From a bacterium (GTDB lineage: Bacteria; Planctomycetota; Planctomycetia; Planctomycetales; Planctomycetaceae), in the NCBI GenBank assembly GCA_016124895.1, contig WGMU01000005.1, positions 1 to 64,000 of the forward strand: 64,000 nucleotides of DNA, given 5' to 3'. Made by a program: the position numbers and the translations under genes. Shown here piece after piece: positions 8,965 through 18,460 of this stretch; the stretch's first letter is position 1, and every line of letters begins with the position of its first letter. Below the pieces are notes generated by a model. It had not been told where the DNA came from and did not search any database. It was given only the letters and a program-made list of their open reading frames with translations.

Positions 8965-11238
8965 TTACGCGAGCTGCTTGCGGAATCGCAGCAGACTCAG
9001 CGCCAGAATAATGACAGTACAGAGCGTCATGCCGGTCACGGACGGCAGCAGGTCGAACAGGCCGGCTCCGCGGAGCACCAGGCCCCGCAGGATTTCCAGA
9101 AAGTACGTGACCGGAATGGCAAACGTGAGTGCGTAAACCGGGGCTGGCATCTGGCTGCGGGGAAACATAAAGCCGGACAGGAGCACCGACGGCAGCATGA
9201 TGATAAAGGCAAACTGAATCGCCTGAAGCTGCGTCTTCGCGAGAGTTGAAACCAGCAGTCCGAGTCCCAGAGCACAGACCAGAAACAGCGTGCTCAGCGC
9301 CAGCAGCAGTCCCACGTCGCCGCGGATCGGGACGCCAAAGCCGAACGTCATCACATTCAGCACGATGAGCGTTTCGACAAAGCCCAGCAGCGCATACGGC
9401 ACCAGCTTGCCCAGCAGCAGGCCGGCCCGGCTGACGGGGGTCACAAAGAGCTGCTCCAGCGTGCCGAGTTCCCGCTCACGCACGATCGCAAACGACGTCA
9501 GAAACAGCGTCACCAGTTGCAGAATGATGCCGACCAGTCCGGGCACGAAGAAGTGCGAGCTTTCCAGATTCGGGTTGTAAAGCAGCCGTGTTCGCATCTC
9601 GACGGGGATCGCCAGTGCTCCGGTTTCGTCGCGGGCTGGCACCTGACTGAGTGACTCGGCGAGCGCTCGTGCCTGCCCGGTCGATAACTGAAAGCCGAGC
9701 AGGTTGGTCGTCGTCAGCGCCGTCGTCGCGACCTGCGAATCACTGCCGTCAATCAGCACCTGCACACGAGCCTGCTCGCGCAGCAGTAACCGCTCGCTGT
9801 AGTCGGCCGGAATCCTGACGCCGACCTTCGCGTCCCCGGACGTCAGCGCCCGCCGAAACGTATCCTCAGTAACGACACGATCGATGATGTGAAACGCCTG
9901 CGAATTCTCGAACGACTCTGCGAGTTCCTGGGCAGCCGTCCGGCCGTCCAGGTCGTACAGGACCGTCGGGATATCTTCGATCTCGGTATCGATTGCGACG
10001 CCAAAGATAAACGTCTGCAGAACAGGCACAGCGATTGCAAAGAAGAGCGTGCTGGGTTCACGCCGGATATGCGACAGCTCTTTAAGGAACACCGCGAAGA
10101 AGCCCGCCAGTGGGCCGCGTCTGGCGGCGACCGTCCGGTGCCGGGCATCGCGCCGTCCGGATGCGGCGTTTTCTGAACTGGAGTCGGCGGGAACTGCTGC
10201 AGGAGTCTCGGTCTTCCGGGCATCCGGTTCCGGCACGATGGCCGACGGTCCCGCATCGGCCTGCTGCCTGTCTGCCTGCAGCCGGGCTTCGCTCTCCGCG
10301 GCGCTCAACGTGACGAATACGTCTTCCAGCGTCGGCGCGATCGGTCGAGCACTCGCATCCGACGGCGCCGCGCCGCTCGATGCCACCAGAACCTCGGGAG
10401 TTACCGACTCGTCCGCAAGAACGTGAATCATCTGACCAAACAGCGTGGCGTCGCGGATGCCATCGGCACGTCGCAGCTTCTGCAGCGAATCCGTCGGCGA
10501 GGGGACGTCGACTTCCCAGCGGACGGTGCCGGCCGGAGTGACCTGCGGCAGTTGTTTCAGCTCGTCCGGGTCGCCACAGACCATCAGCTTCGCACGGTCA
10601 ATGTAGCCAACGTGCGAACAACGTTCGGCCTCGTCCATATAGTGCGTCGTGACAAACAGCGTGACGCCCTGGCTCGCCAGCTCGAACAGCAGGTCCCACA
10701 ACTGCCGCCGCGCAACAGGGTCGATCCCGGCGGTTGGCTCGTCGAGAAACACGACATCGGGTTCGTGAATCAGAGCCGCAGCCAGAGCCAGCCGCTGCTT
10801 CCAGCCGCCGGAGAGTGTCCCCGCCAGTTGTTCGAGTCGGTCACCCAGCGACGTCAAAGAGATAACATCGTCGAACCGCTGCGTCTGTCGACTGGCACTG
10901 AGCCCGTAAATCCGTCCATAGAATTCGAGGTTCTCGCGCACGCTCAGATCGGCATACAGACTGCATTTCTGCGACATGTAGCCGATGCGCTGCTTGATCG
11001 CTTCGGCTTCTGTCTGACAGTCGAGACCAAGCACTGATGCCGAGCCCGACGTTGGGGCCAGCACGCCGCACAGCATCCGGATAATCGTTGACTTGCCGCT
11101 GCCGTTCGGGCCGAGCAGTCCGAAGATGCAGCCAGCCGGAACATCGAAACTGACTCGGTCGACCGCGGTCAGATGACCGAACGTCCGCGTGAGCTGATCG
11201 AGATGAATCACCGTCGCGCCGGAAGCGCCGCCGCTCAT
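8965..11238 (-). CDS. ABC ATPase-permease fusion (ABC-2 type, RbbA-like)
   Basis: A 757-residue fusion. The N-terminal ATPase has Walker A GPNGSGKST (43-51), signature LSGGW (142-146) and Walker B VVFLDE (162-167). A low-complexity Ala/Ser/Arg linker at about 310-375 leads into an ABC-2 permease: one membrane helix at about 390-410, a large extracytoplasmic domain, then five or so helices near the C-terminus. It resembles RbbA/YhiH-type exporters, but those carry two ATPase domains and this has one, so a homodimer would complete the transporter. It overlaps the upstream HlyD gene by 4 bp (ATGA), indicating translational coupling. Likely role: export of a drug or small hydrophobic substrate across the inner membrane with the adaptor. 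The substrate cannot be deduced. Confidence 0.9.
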   Translation of the reverse strand: MSGGASGATVIHLDQLTRTFGHLTAVDRVSFDVPAGCIFGLLGPNGSGKSTIIRMLCGVLAPTSGSASVLGLDCQTEAEAIKQRIGYMSQKCSLYADLSVRENLEFYGRIYGLSASRQTQRFDDVISLTSLGDRLEQLAGTLSGGWKQRLALAAALIHEPDVVFLDEPTAGIDPVARRQLWDLLFELASQGVTLFVTTHYMDEAERCSHVGYIDRAKLMVCGDPDELKQLPQVTPAGTVRWEVDVPSPTDSLQKLRRADGIRDATLFGQMIHVLADESVTPEVLVASSGAAPSDASARPIAPTLEDVFVTLSAAESEARLQADRQQADAGPSAIVPEPDARKTETPAAVPADSSSENAASGRRDARHRTVAARRGPLAGFFAVFLKELSHIRREPSTLFFAIAVPVLQTFIFGVAIDTEIEDIPTVLYDLDGRTAAQELAESFENSQAFHIIDRVVTEDTFRRALTSGDAKVGVRIPADYSERLLLREQARVQVLIDGSDSQVATTALTTTNLLGFQLSTGQARALAESLSQVPARDETGALAIPVEMRTRLLYNPNLESSHFFVPGLVGIILQLVTLFLTSFAIVRERELGTLEQLFVTPVSRAGLLLGKLVPYALLGFVETLIVLNVMTFGFGVPIRGDVGLLLALSTLFLVCALGLGLLVSTLAKTQLQAIQFAFIIMLPSVLLSGFMFPRSQMPAPVYALTFAIPVTYFLEILRGLVLRGAGLFDLLPSVTGMTLCTVIILALSLLRFRKQLA

Positions 11239-12368
11239 GGCTGCGTCTCCACAGTGTCGAGATGCACGTCGGCGGCCATGCCGGGCCGCAGCCGGTCAAG
11301 CCCCGACCTCAGTTCGACACGAAGCCGAAAGACCTGCTTCGAGCGTTCTTCCGGAGTCTGAACATTTCGCGGCGTGAACTCCGCCTGCCGCGCGACGAAC
11401 GTCACTTCGCCGTCAAAGCGTTCTTCCGGAAAGCTGTCGACCGTCACGGTCACACGCTGCCCGGTCGTTACTCCGAGCTGGTTTTCCGGGACGTACGCAC
11501 GCACGCGGAGCTGTCCGGTCTCCAGCAACGTAATGACCGGCGCATTGGGGGGGACGATATCGCCGGGACGCAGATCGACGGCTTCCACCACGCCGTCAAA
11601 CGGCGCCCGCACAGTCAGTTCGTCGAGCTGCCGTCCGATGACCTGCAGTTCCGCGGCAGCCTGATCCCGTTGTGCCCGCGCTTCGTCAATCTCTTCAGAT
11701 CGAAAGCCGGCTTCGCGCAGCTTCAGTTCTTCATCGGCCTGTCGCAGACGAGCCTCGCCCCGGGCGATCTCTTCGGCACGCGTCCCGGCCTGCAGCAGCG
11801 CCAGCCGTTGCTGCCGGTCCTCGACCGTCGCCTGCGCCACGCTGTGATTCGTTTCCGCGTTGTCGAGTTCCGTTCGATCCGCGGCGCCTTTGGCAAACAA
11901 GGACTCAACGCGATCGTGTTCCAGCTTTGCGTTCTTCAGTTCGGCCTGCGCCAGACGCACCTGAGCCTCGGCCGCCGCAATTTCCTGCGGCCGCGGCCCG
12001 TTCCTGAGTTCGTCGAGTGCCGCAGCCGCTTCGTCCCGCAGAGCCCGCGCCTGTTCGATTTCCTCGCTGCGATACCCCGTCGTCAGCTTCTGCAGCCTGG
12101 CGTCGGCCGCCGCGAGCGTCTGTCGCGCCTGCGCCTCACGTTCCCGCAGATCAAACGGCTCCAGTTCGACGAGCGCATCACCGCCCGCGACCTCGTGCCC
12201 TTCCTCGACGAGAACCCGGGCCACGCGTCCGCCAACACGGGAACCCACACGCACGTCGTCAGCCTCGATCGTTCCAGACACAACCAGCGGCTCGTGTCTG
12301 CTCTGCCCGGCGAGCAACAGCGCTGTGAGAACAAGCGCAACGATCGCTACGGGAATCAGTCGTTTCAT
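11235..12368 (-). CDS. HlyD-family membrane fusion (adaptor) protein
   Basis: The 377-residue protein has an N-terminal membrane anchor (residues 4-20), a biotinyl-lipoyl half motif (VGGRVARVLVEEGHEV), a long helical hairpin, then the second lipoyl half (VRAPFDGVVEAVDLRPGD) and a beta-barrel domain. The helical part holds four copies of a G-x-R-x-x-E-I-x-x-A motif (GYRSEEIEQA, GPRPQEIAAA, GTRAEEIARG, GFRSEEIDEA), making the hairpin internally repetitive. It is translationally coupled to the ABC fusion that follows. Role by family: periplasmic adaptor linking the ABC exporter to an outer-membrane channel. No TolC homologue is adjacent; the nearest outer-membrane candidate is the beta-barrel gene upstream. 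Confidence 0.9.
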   Translation of the reverse strand: MKRLIPVAIVALVLTALLLAGQSRHEPLVVSGTIEADDVRVGSRVGGRVARVLVEEGHEVAGGDALVELEPFDLREREAQARQTLAAADARLQKLTTGYRSEEIEQARALRDEAAAALDELRNGPRPQEIAAAEAQVRLAQAELKNAKLEHDRVESLFAKGAADRTELDNAETNHSVAQATVEDRQQRLALLQAGTRAEEIARGEARLRQADEELKLREAGFRSEEIDEARAQRDQAAAELQVIGRQLDELTVRAPFDGVVEAVDLRPGDIVPPNAPVITLLETGQLRVRAYVPENQLGVTTGQRVTVTVDSFPEERFDGEVTFVARQAEFTPRNVQTPEERSKQVFRLRVELRSGLDRLRPGMAADVHLDTVETQP

Positions 12369-12539
12369 CGTTCGTGTCTGCGCCTCTCTGCACGGAATCC
12401 CGTAGGTCTGTCGACCGGCGGCAGCAGATTAGGGCAGGACTGCCGATGTGCAAACAGCAGCGACGGGATCAATCCGCAGAAAGATCCCGCCGCTGCCTGG
12501 CGTTCCGCTCAAATCAGGACTGAGCAGAGTTTAGTTGAA

Positions 12540-12657
12540 CAGCGCCACTTTCGGTTGCCGTACAAGCACGAAGCGCAAGCGAGTGAGTCAATTACGCCAA
12601 ACTCACTCGCTGGCGCTTCGTGCTGGTATCCTCGCACATTTCGCCAAAGTGGCGCTG
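12540..12657. repeat. Nested long inverted repeat / hairpin
   Basis: Outer arms CAGCGCCACTTT (12540-12551) and AAAGTGGCGCTG (12646-12657) enclose inner 23-base arms (12566-12588 and 12601-12623, starting GCACGAAGCG) with one mismatch. It lies 5 bp after the stop of the beta-barrel gene and could act as its terminator or transcript-stabilising hairpin. It has the look of a dispersed intergenic repeat rather than a single-copy structure. Confidence 0.75.
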
Positions 12658-12662
12658 TCCAG

Positions 12663-13793
12663 TTAGTAGATGAACGACAGCGTGAAGGTCAGCCGCTGCT
12701 GGAAGATGTCGTTCCGGCCGGTCAGCGGAATCTCGTACGCCGCTGCTGACTGCCAGTTGTCGCTGAACTTGTACGTGCCACCGAAGGCCATCGTCACCAG
12801 GTAGCTGCCGTCGGCTGTAGTCGACCCGAGATTGATCAGGTCGCCACCTTCAATCGGCACTGGCAGGCGGCCACCGTTGCTGGTGTAGTGGATGCCGTTC
12901 AGTTCGGTCAGGAGGTAAGCCTTCTCGGTGATTGCATGATCGAGATGGAAGCTGTAGTACCACGAGGTGCTGTCATTCCACTTGTCGGACGGCAGGTGCG
13001 CTCCAACGGTCCCGATCACGTGCGTGTTGCAGGCGATTTCCTGACCAGCCGTCAGGAACGGAGTCCAGATGCCGTCGCCGTGGCCCTGAAAGACGCTGCT
13101 GCTGCCATTCGACCATTCATACATGACCCCGCCGCTCAGCAGGAACTGATTCTCGACGTCGCGGACGAGCACGTACTTCAGCCCTGTCGCAAGGTTGGCC
13201 CAGCCGCCGCTGTTGCCGATCCCGTCTGACTGGATGTTAATCCAGCCATCTTTCTGAGCGATGACCGACAGCCGCTCGTTCAGAGCGAACGTCGCCTGCA
13301 TTCCGTAAACCTGAACCGAGCTGTGTCCCAGAACCGGCGTCGAGGGCGGAGTCTGCTGGTTAATGAACAGGAAGCGGACTCGCGTGCGTGAGCGGGGATC
13401 CTCGAAGAAGACCGAGTTCGTCACAGGCTCGATGAAGCCCTCAAAGCAGCGATCGCTCTTCAGGTCAGTTCCCGGAACCAGGCCGGCCACTGTTCCAAAG
13501 ACGCCGTTGAGTGCCGAGGTGAGCAGACAGTCTGAGCTGCTGCCGCAGCCGCACCCACAGGCGTCACCGCACGCTCCGTGAGTGCAGCAGTCGTCGGCTT
13601 GGCCGTCGAATATTGAATACGACACGTCCTGGACCGTCTCGTCTGCTTGAGGACCAGTCTCGTCGACGGTGATGGTCTGTACGAGCTGCGGCGGCGCTCC
13701 AGACAACTGCGCGAGCAGATCATCCGCCTGAGCTGACGCGGCCGGGACGGCCAGCAAAGCGAATACAAATCGAAGTCTCCAGAGCTTCAACAT
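12663..13793 (-). CDS. Putative outer-membrane beta-barrel protein with Cys cluster
   Basis: The 376-residue product has a signal peptide (1-22) and a short linker. A cysteine cluster follows at residues 69-89: Cys 69, 70, 75, 79, 81, 83 and 89, interspersed with Gly and one His. The remainder alternates polar and aromatic residues as in outer-membrane barrels and ends in FTLSFIY, a C-terminal aromatic signature recognised by the BAM machinery in Gram-negative bacteria. The start at 13793 was chosen because GAGGGAGAG precedes it and it opens the signal peptide; the frame extends to 14045 without a plausible start. Possible role: channel, perhaps for the HlyD/ABC pair downstream on the same strand, but the intervening repeat argues for separate transcription. 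The family assignment is tentative. Confidence 0.7.
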   Translation of the reverse strand: MLKLWRLRFVFALLAVPAASAQADDLLAQLSGAPPQLVQTITVDETGPQADETVQDVSYSIFDGQADDCCTHGACGDACGCGCGSSSDCLLTSALNGVFGTVAGLVPGTDLKSDRCFEGFIEPVTNSVFFEDPRSRTRVRFLFINQQTPPSTPVLGHSSVQVYGMQATFALNERLSVIAQKDGWINIQSDGIGNSGGWANLATGLKYVLVRDVENQFLLSGGVMYEWSNGSSSVFQGHGDGIWTPFLTAGQEIACNTHVIGTVGAHLPSDKWNDSTSWYYSFHLDHAITEKAYLLTELNGIHYTSNGGRLPVPIEGGDLINLGSTTADGSYLVTMAFGGTYKFSDNWQSAAAYEIPLTGRNDIFQQRLTFTLSFIY

Positions 13794-14070
13794 CCTGTCA
13801 TCTCTCCCTCTGATGGTGCGAGCGGCACCGATTGCCACAACGATCCGACTTTTGTCACTCCGGACTGCTGGAGTGAACTTGCCCGCTGTATCGGAACCCG
13901 CACACAGTCCCGATGTAAGATCTGTGGCGAGTTCCTCTCGTTCTGAGTGGTGAAAGTTTGACGGCTCGGTTGGCGGCTCCTTGAAACAGTAAACGCGCTC
14001 AATTCGCACGCACTGACACCTCAAGTGTGCGGAATACGCAGCCATGCCAGCACACCGAAGCGGTCAGGAA

Positions 14071-17000
14071 TCAGAAGCGTTCCTGCAGGCGGCGACGCAG
14101 ATCGAGAGTCAGCGGAAAGTCCGGGTTGGTTTCCACCGGTGGAATCAGCATCGGGCCGGGCGTGTGCCCACTGGCAAAGAAGCGGGCGGCGCGGCGCGAC
14201 TCGGCTTCGTAGGAATTGATCGGGAATGTCTCCGGATTGCGACCGGAGGGATTCGAGACGTGATAGGTGCAGCCGCCGATCGACCGCCCGCTCCATTGAT
14301 CAACAATGTCGAAGACCAGTGGCGAGTGGACGGGAATCGTCGGATGCAGGCAGCTCGGCGGCTGCCACGCTCGATAACGCACCGCAGCCACCGACTCGCC
14401 CCGCGTTCCGGTCGGCGTCAGGGGTAATCGCCGGCCATTGCACGTCACAATGTGCCGCTGAGCGGTCAGCCCCTGCACCAGGACCTGAAGTCGTTCGACT
14501 GACGAGTCGACATAGCGGACCGTGCCACCACCGCCCGGTTCTTCACCGAGAACGTTCCACGGTTCAATCGCTGACCGCAGTTCCAGGCGGATGTCCTGCT
14601 GAGTGATCTCGCCGACAAACGGAAACCGGAATTCAAGGTGCGAACCGAACCACTCGTGCGAGAACTCAAAGCCGACATGATTGAGATCGTCAATGACTGC
14701 CGCGAAATCCTGGGCAACAAAGTGCGGCAGCAGAAAGCGATCGTGCAGCGACGTACCCCACTCGACCAGTTTCTCATTCCATGGCCGCTCCCAGAACATT
14801 GCCAGCAGACCGCGAATCAGCAGTTGCTGCGTCAGACTCATCTGTGCGTGCGGCGGCATCTCGAACCCGCGCAGTTCGACAAGCCCCAGCCGGCCGGTCG
14901 TCGAATCCGGCGAGTACAGCTTGTCGATACAGAACTCGGCGCGATGCGTATTGCCGGTCAGGTCAGTCAGCAGATTGCGGAAGATGCGGTCGACCAGCCA
15001 CGGCGGGATTGTCGACGCCTCGCGATCTGGCACCAGTGAGAACGCGATCTGCATTTCGTACATCGCGTCGAAACGACCTTCGTCAACGCGCGGCGCCTGA
15101 CTGGTCGGCCCGATAAACTTTCCGCTGAACAGGTATGACAGCGACGGATGATTGTTCCAGTAACCGACGAAACTCCGCAGCAGATCCGGCCGGCGGAGAA
15201 ACGGGCTGTCGAGCGGCCGGGCGGCTCCCAGCACCATGTGATTGCCGCCGCCGGTTCCTGTGTGATGGCCGTCGAGGTCGAACTTCTCGGTGCCCAGCCG
15301 CGTCTGTCGGGCTTCCTCGTACAGCGTTGTTGTGACGTCAACAAGTTCGCTCCACGAATTCGCCGGATGCACGTTGACTTCGATAACGCCTGGGTCCGGC
15401 GTCACTTTGATCTGATTCAATCTCGCATCGAACGGCGGCAGATAGCCCTCAATGATCACCGGCATGCAGAGATCACTGCAGGTCTGCTCGATCGCGTGGA
15501 TCAGCTCGACATAATCATCCGCAGTCTCGCACGGTGGCATGAAGACGTGCAGTCGCCCGCCACGCGGTTCAATGCACAATGCCGTCCGCACCGTGTGAGA
15601 GACCGCACCGTCAGGCCGGTCCGGATCGTCACGTTCAGACTGATCGTCTGCGTGCGGCAACTGTTGCTCCGAAATCCCCTGCATCGCCGACGCGTCTGGA
15701 TGCCCGGCGATATGTGCCTGTGCTGTTTTCGGAAGTTCGCCCCGCGGCTCGGTCGGATCGGCTTCGATCAACGGCGTCCGCAGCGGCGCGGGAATGTACG
15801 GCAGCGAATCAAGCGGCAGTCGCAGTCCCAGCGGCGAATCGCCCGGCAGCAGAAACATTCTTTCCGGACGCACCGGCCAGGGCCCCGTCGTCCACAGCTT
15901 CCGAGCCTGCCACCACTGACGCTGCAGCGGCATCACAAATCCCGTCGGCGCGCCGACGCCTCGTTCAAATACGCGCATCAGTCGCGCTCGTTCTTCCGGA
16001 TCCTTGAGCTTTGGATCCTTCGGGTCGACGTTGGCCGGCAGCCGCTGCTCTTTCCACAGGTAGTAATAGATGTCTTCAAAGGCCGGCACGATCCAGTCGG
16101 CTTTGACACCCAGCACTCCAGCGAGATGTTTACAGAAGCGCTCGGCATGTTCGGGGCCGAATCCATAGTCGCGGGTTTCGTCGGCGATGAGCGCCGGATT
16201 CCGCCACATCGGATGCCCGTCTTTGCGCCAGTAGACCGTCAATGCCCAGCGCGGCAGAGATTCGCCGGGATACCACTTGCCCTGTCCGAAGTGCAGCAGA
16301 CCGCCGGGCGCAAACTGATTCCGCAGGCGATGCAGCAGTTCGCCGGACAGGCGACGCTTCATGGGACCGACGGCGGCTGAGTTCCACTCGTCGCCGTCCA
16401 TATCGTCGATTGAAACAAACGTCGGTTCGCCGCCCATCGTCAGACGCACGTCACCCGCATTAAGACGCTCATCAACGGTGTGCCCCAGACGCTCGATCGC
16501 TTTCCACTGCGAATCCGTGTACGGCTTCGTGACGCGCGGATCCTCGTGGATTCGTGTCACGCTCATGTCGAACTCAAACTCACACTCGCACTGATCAACG
16601 CCGCCTGAAATCGGTGCCGCAGTCGTCGGCTCGGGAGTACACGCCAGCGGAATGTGCCCTTCGCCGGCGAAGAGCCCCGACGTCGGATCGAGTCCGACCC
16701 AGCCGGCGCCGGGCAGAAACACTTCCGTCCAGGCGTGCAGATCAGTGAAGTCAGCTTCCGGTCCGGACGGACCATCAAGCGCTTTGACGTCAGGGGCGAG
16801 CTGAATCAGATAACCCGAGACGAACCGCGCGGCCAGCCCCAGATGCCGCAGCACCTGCACCATCAGCCAGGCGGAATCGCGGCACGAACCGCGTTTGAGT
16901 GTCAGCGTTTCTTCGGGAGTCTGAACTCCAGGCTCCATCCGGATGGTGTAGTCAATCAGTGCCTGCAGACGCTGATTGATCCCGACCAGCCAGTCGACCG

Positions 17001-17421
17001 TCCTGGTTTCTGTCCGATCGATTGTCTTCAGCAACGCCTGAAGCTTCGGTCCCGCGTCGGCTGCTTCGAGAAACGGGCGTAAATCACGCGACAGTGATTC
17101 GTCGTACTCGAACGGAAAGCTTTCCGCCGACTCCTCAATGAAGAAGTCAAATGGATTAATGACCGTCATTTCTGCAACGACGTCGACTTCGACACTGAGG
17201 CTGCGTGTCTGCTTCGGAAAGACGAAGCGAGCCTGGAAGTTGCCAAACGGATCCTGCTGCCAGTTCACGAAGTGATCCGCAGGCTCGACTTTCAGCGAAT
17301 AGCTGTTGATCGGCGTGCGGCAATGTGGAGCCGGCCGCAGCCGAACGATCTGAGGACCGAGCGAAACAAGCCGGTCATACTGATAAATGGTCTTGTGATT
17401 GAGCGCGACGCGAATGGTCAT
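14071..17421 (-). CDS. Transglutaminase-like / DUF2126 protein
   Basis: A 1116-residue two-part protein. Residues 1-90 match the bacterial transglutaminase N-terminal domain. A transglutaminase core follows with the triad visible as Cys180 (KRGSCRDSAW), His229 (DLHAWTEV) and Asp245 (GLDPTSG). From about residue 300 onward it is DUF2126, with RLTMGGEPTFVSIDDMD and ARPLDSPFLRRPDLLRS; some DUF2126 proteins are compared with glutamine-synthetase-like or amidoligase folds. It is the third gene after the ATP-grasp and alpha-E genes, 33 bp from the latter. Comparative genomics (the amidoligase work of Iyer, Aravind and colleagues) predicts that such clusters make or modify peptides; the substrate is unknown. 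The transglutaminase would hydrolyse or cross-link an amide or peptide bond. Confidence 0.92.
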   Translation of the reverse strand: MTIRVALNHKTIYQYDRLVSLGPQIVRLRPAPHCRTPINSYSLKVEPADHFVNWQQDPFGNFQARFVFPKQTRSLSVEVDVVAEMTVINPFDFFIEESAESFPFEYDESLSRDLRPFLEAADAGPKLQALLKTIDRTETRTVDWLVGINQRLQALIDYTIRMEPGVQTPEETLTLKRGSCRDSAWLMVQVLRHLGLAARFVSGYLIQLAPDVKALDGPSGPEADFTDLHAWTEVFLPGAGWVGLDPTSGLFAGEGHIPLACTPEPTTAAPISGGVDQCECEFEFDMSVTRIHEDPRVTKPYTDSQWKAIERLGHTVDERLNAGDVRLTMGGEPTFVSIDDMDGDEWNSAAVGPMKRRLSGELLHRLRNQFAPGGLLHFGQGKWYPGESLPRWALTVYWRKDGHPMWRNPALIADETRDYGFGPEHAERFCKHLAGVLGVKADWIVPAFEDIYYYLWKEQRLPANVDPKDPKLKDPEERARLMRVFERGVGAPTGFVMPLQRQWWQARKLWTTGPWPVRPERMFLLPGDSPLGLRLPLDSLPYIPAPLRTPLIEADPTEPRGELPKTAQAHIAGHPDASAMQGISEQQLPHADDQSERDDPDRPDGAVSHTVRTALCIEPRGGRLHVFMPPCETADDYVELIHAIEQTCSDLCMPVIIEGYLPPFDARLNQIKVTPDPGVIEVNVHPANSWSELVDVTTTLYEEARQTRLGTEKFDLDGHHTGTGGGNHMVLGAARPLDSPFLRRPDLLRSFVGYWNNHPSLSYLFSGKFIGPTSQAPRVDEGRFDAMYEMQIAFSLVPDREASTIPPWLVDRIFRNLLTDLTGNTHRAEFCIDKLYSPDSTTGRLGLVELRGFEMPPHAQMSLTQQLLIRGLLAMFWERPWNEKLVEWGTSLHDRFLLPHFVAQDFAAVIDDLNHVGFEFSHEWFGSHLEFRFPFVGEITQQDIRLELRSAIEPWNVLGEEPGGGGTVRYVDSSVERLQVLVQGLTAQRHIVTCNGRRLPLTPTGTRGESVAAVRYRAWQPPSCLHPTIPVHSPLVFDIVDQWSGRSIGGCTYHVSNPSGRNPETFPINSYEAESRRAARFFASGHTPGPMLIPPVETNPDFPLTLDLRRRLQERF

Positions 17422-17454
17422 GAATGATCCTGAAGTCGCCCGACAGGCGGACGG

Positions 17455-18405
17455 TCACACCGGCTGCGGGTCAATAAACGTTCCAAAGATCGCATCGCCG
17501 AGCTGGTTGAGCTGTGTCTGCAGCGAGTCGACAAATTCATGCAGTCCCTGATTGATGATCGACCGCACATCGCGATAGGCGAGTTCGGCCCGCAGCCGTC
17601 CGAGACACTGCTCGGCCGGATTGACGAACGTGCCCGTCAATGAGCCCGAGATTTCATGCAGCGACTCATCCGCGTGAATCAGGCAGTACTTGATGGCCCG
17701 GGGAAAATCCCTGTCGAGGATCAGAAACTCGACGATCTGCTCGACATCAATGCCGTGATACCGCTTGCGGTACGTCTCGAACCCACTGACCGACCTCAGC
17801 ACCGCCGACCACTGCAGGTAGTCGATCGGACTGCCAACGTCCTCGACGCGCGGCAGCAGCGTGAAATACTTGACGTCGAGAATGCGTGACGTCTTGTCGG
17901 CCCGTTCCAGCAACCGGCCCATGTTCAGAAAGTGCCAGCCTTCGCCGTGAGACATCGTGCCATCGGTCACGCCGTTGAGCAGGTGGCTTCGGTTCTTGAC
18001 CTCGGCAAAGAAATCACCCGGCGCTTTGTGAATCTGATCGCCGTTCGCGGCATCGCGTACGAAGTGATAGAACGTGTTGAGTTGCTCCCACGACTCCGAC
18101 GAAATCGTTTCGCGAATCGATCGCGCGTTCTCGCGAGCGGCACGCAGCACGGCGACGATCGAATTCGGGTTATCGCGATCGAACGTCAGAAAGTTGATGA
18201 CGTTGCGTGCGGTGGCCTCGCCATATCGTTCCTTGAATTCCTCGTGATCGCCGGTCGCGTTAATCAGTGGCTCCCACTGATCGCCCGCCTGTCCCGGCGT
18301 GTCGATCTGCATATTGATGGTGACGTCGATGAAACGTGCCAGATTCTCGGCCCGCTCGACGTACCGCGACATCCAGAAAATCGCGTCAGCGACCCGGCTC
18401 AGCAT
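17455..18405 (-). CDS. Alpha-E domain protein
   Basis: The 316-residue, mostly helical protein opens with the family signature MLSRVADAIFWMSRYVERAENLARF. Two related helical halves follow (LTFDRDNPNSIVAVLRAAREN and LILDRDFPRAIKYCLIHADESL). The ATG at 18405 has GGGAGGTG at ideal spacing; an in-frame upstream ATG at 18456 would add 17 residues overlapping the leader and is less likely. It is encoded between the circularly permuted ATP-grasp and transglutaminase-DUF2126 genes, the standard arrangement. The alpha-E domain has no known catalytic activity and is assumed to be a partner of the ATP-grasp ligase. Confidence 0.92.
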   Translation of the reverse strand: MLSRVADAIFWMSRYVERAENLARFIDVTINMQIDTPGQAGDQWEPLINATGDHEEFKERYGEATARNVINFLTFDRDNPNSIVAVLRAARENARSIRETISSESWEQLNTFYHFVRDAANGDQIHKAPGDFFAEVKNRSHLLNGVTDGTMSHGEGWHFLNMGRLLERADKTSRILDVKYFTLLPRVEDVGSPIDYLQWSAVLRSVSGFETYRKRYHGIDVEQIVEFLILDRDFPRAIKYCLIHADESLHEISGSLTGTFVNPAEQCLGRLRAELAYRDVRSIINQGLHEFVDSLQTQLNQLGDAIFGTFIDPQPV

Positions 18406-18460
18406 GTGGCACCTCCCGTTGAGATCGCGTTCCGTCCTGCACTGATCGATTCCCACCGTG

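Noticed and set aside
8330-9136. 268-codon plus-strand frame in the spacer
   Set aside because: It is partly intergenic but extends antisense into the ABC gene. It has no clear ribosome site and no recognised domain, so it was not annotated.
11262-12749. 495-codon plus-strand open frame
   Set aside because: It is antisense to the HlyD gene and runs into the hairpin repeat; its composition is that of a shadow frame.
13794-14045. Upstream extension of the beta-barrel gene
   Set aside because: The frame is open, but the signal peptide and a good ribosome site place the start at 13793.
15148-16380. 410-codon plus-strand open frame
   Set aside because: It lies within the DUF2126 gene on the other strand, with no family motifs.
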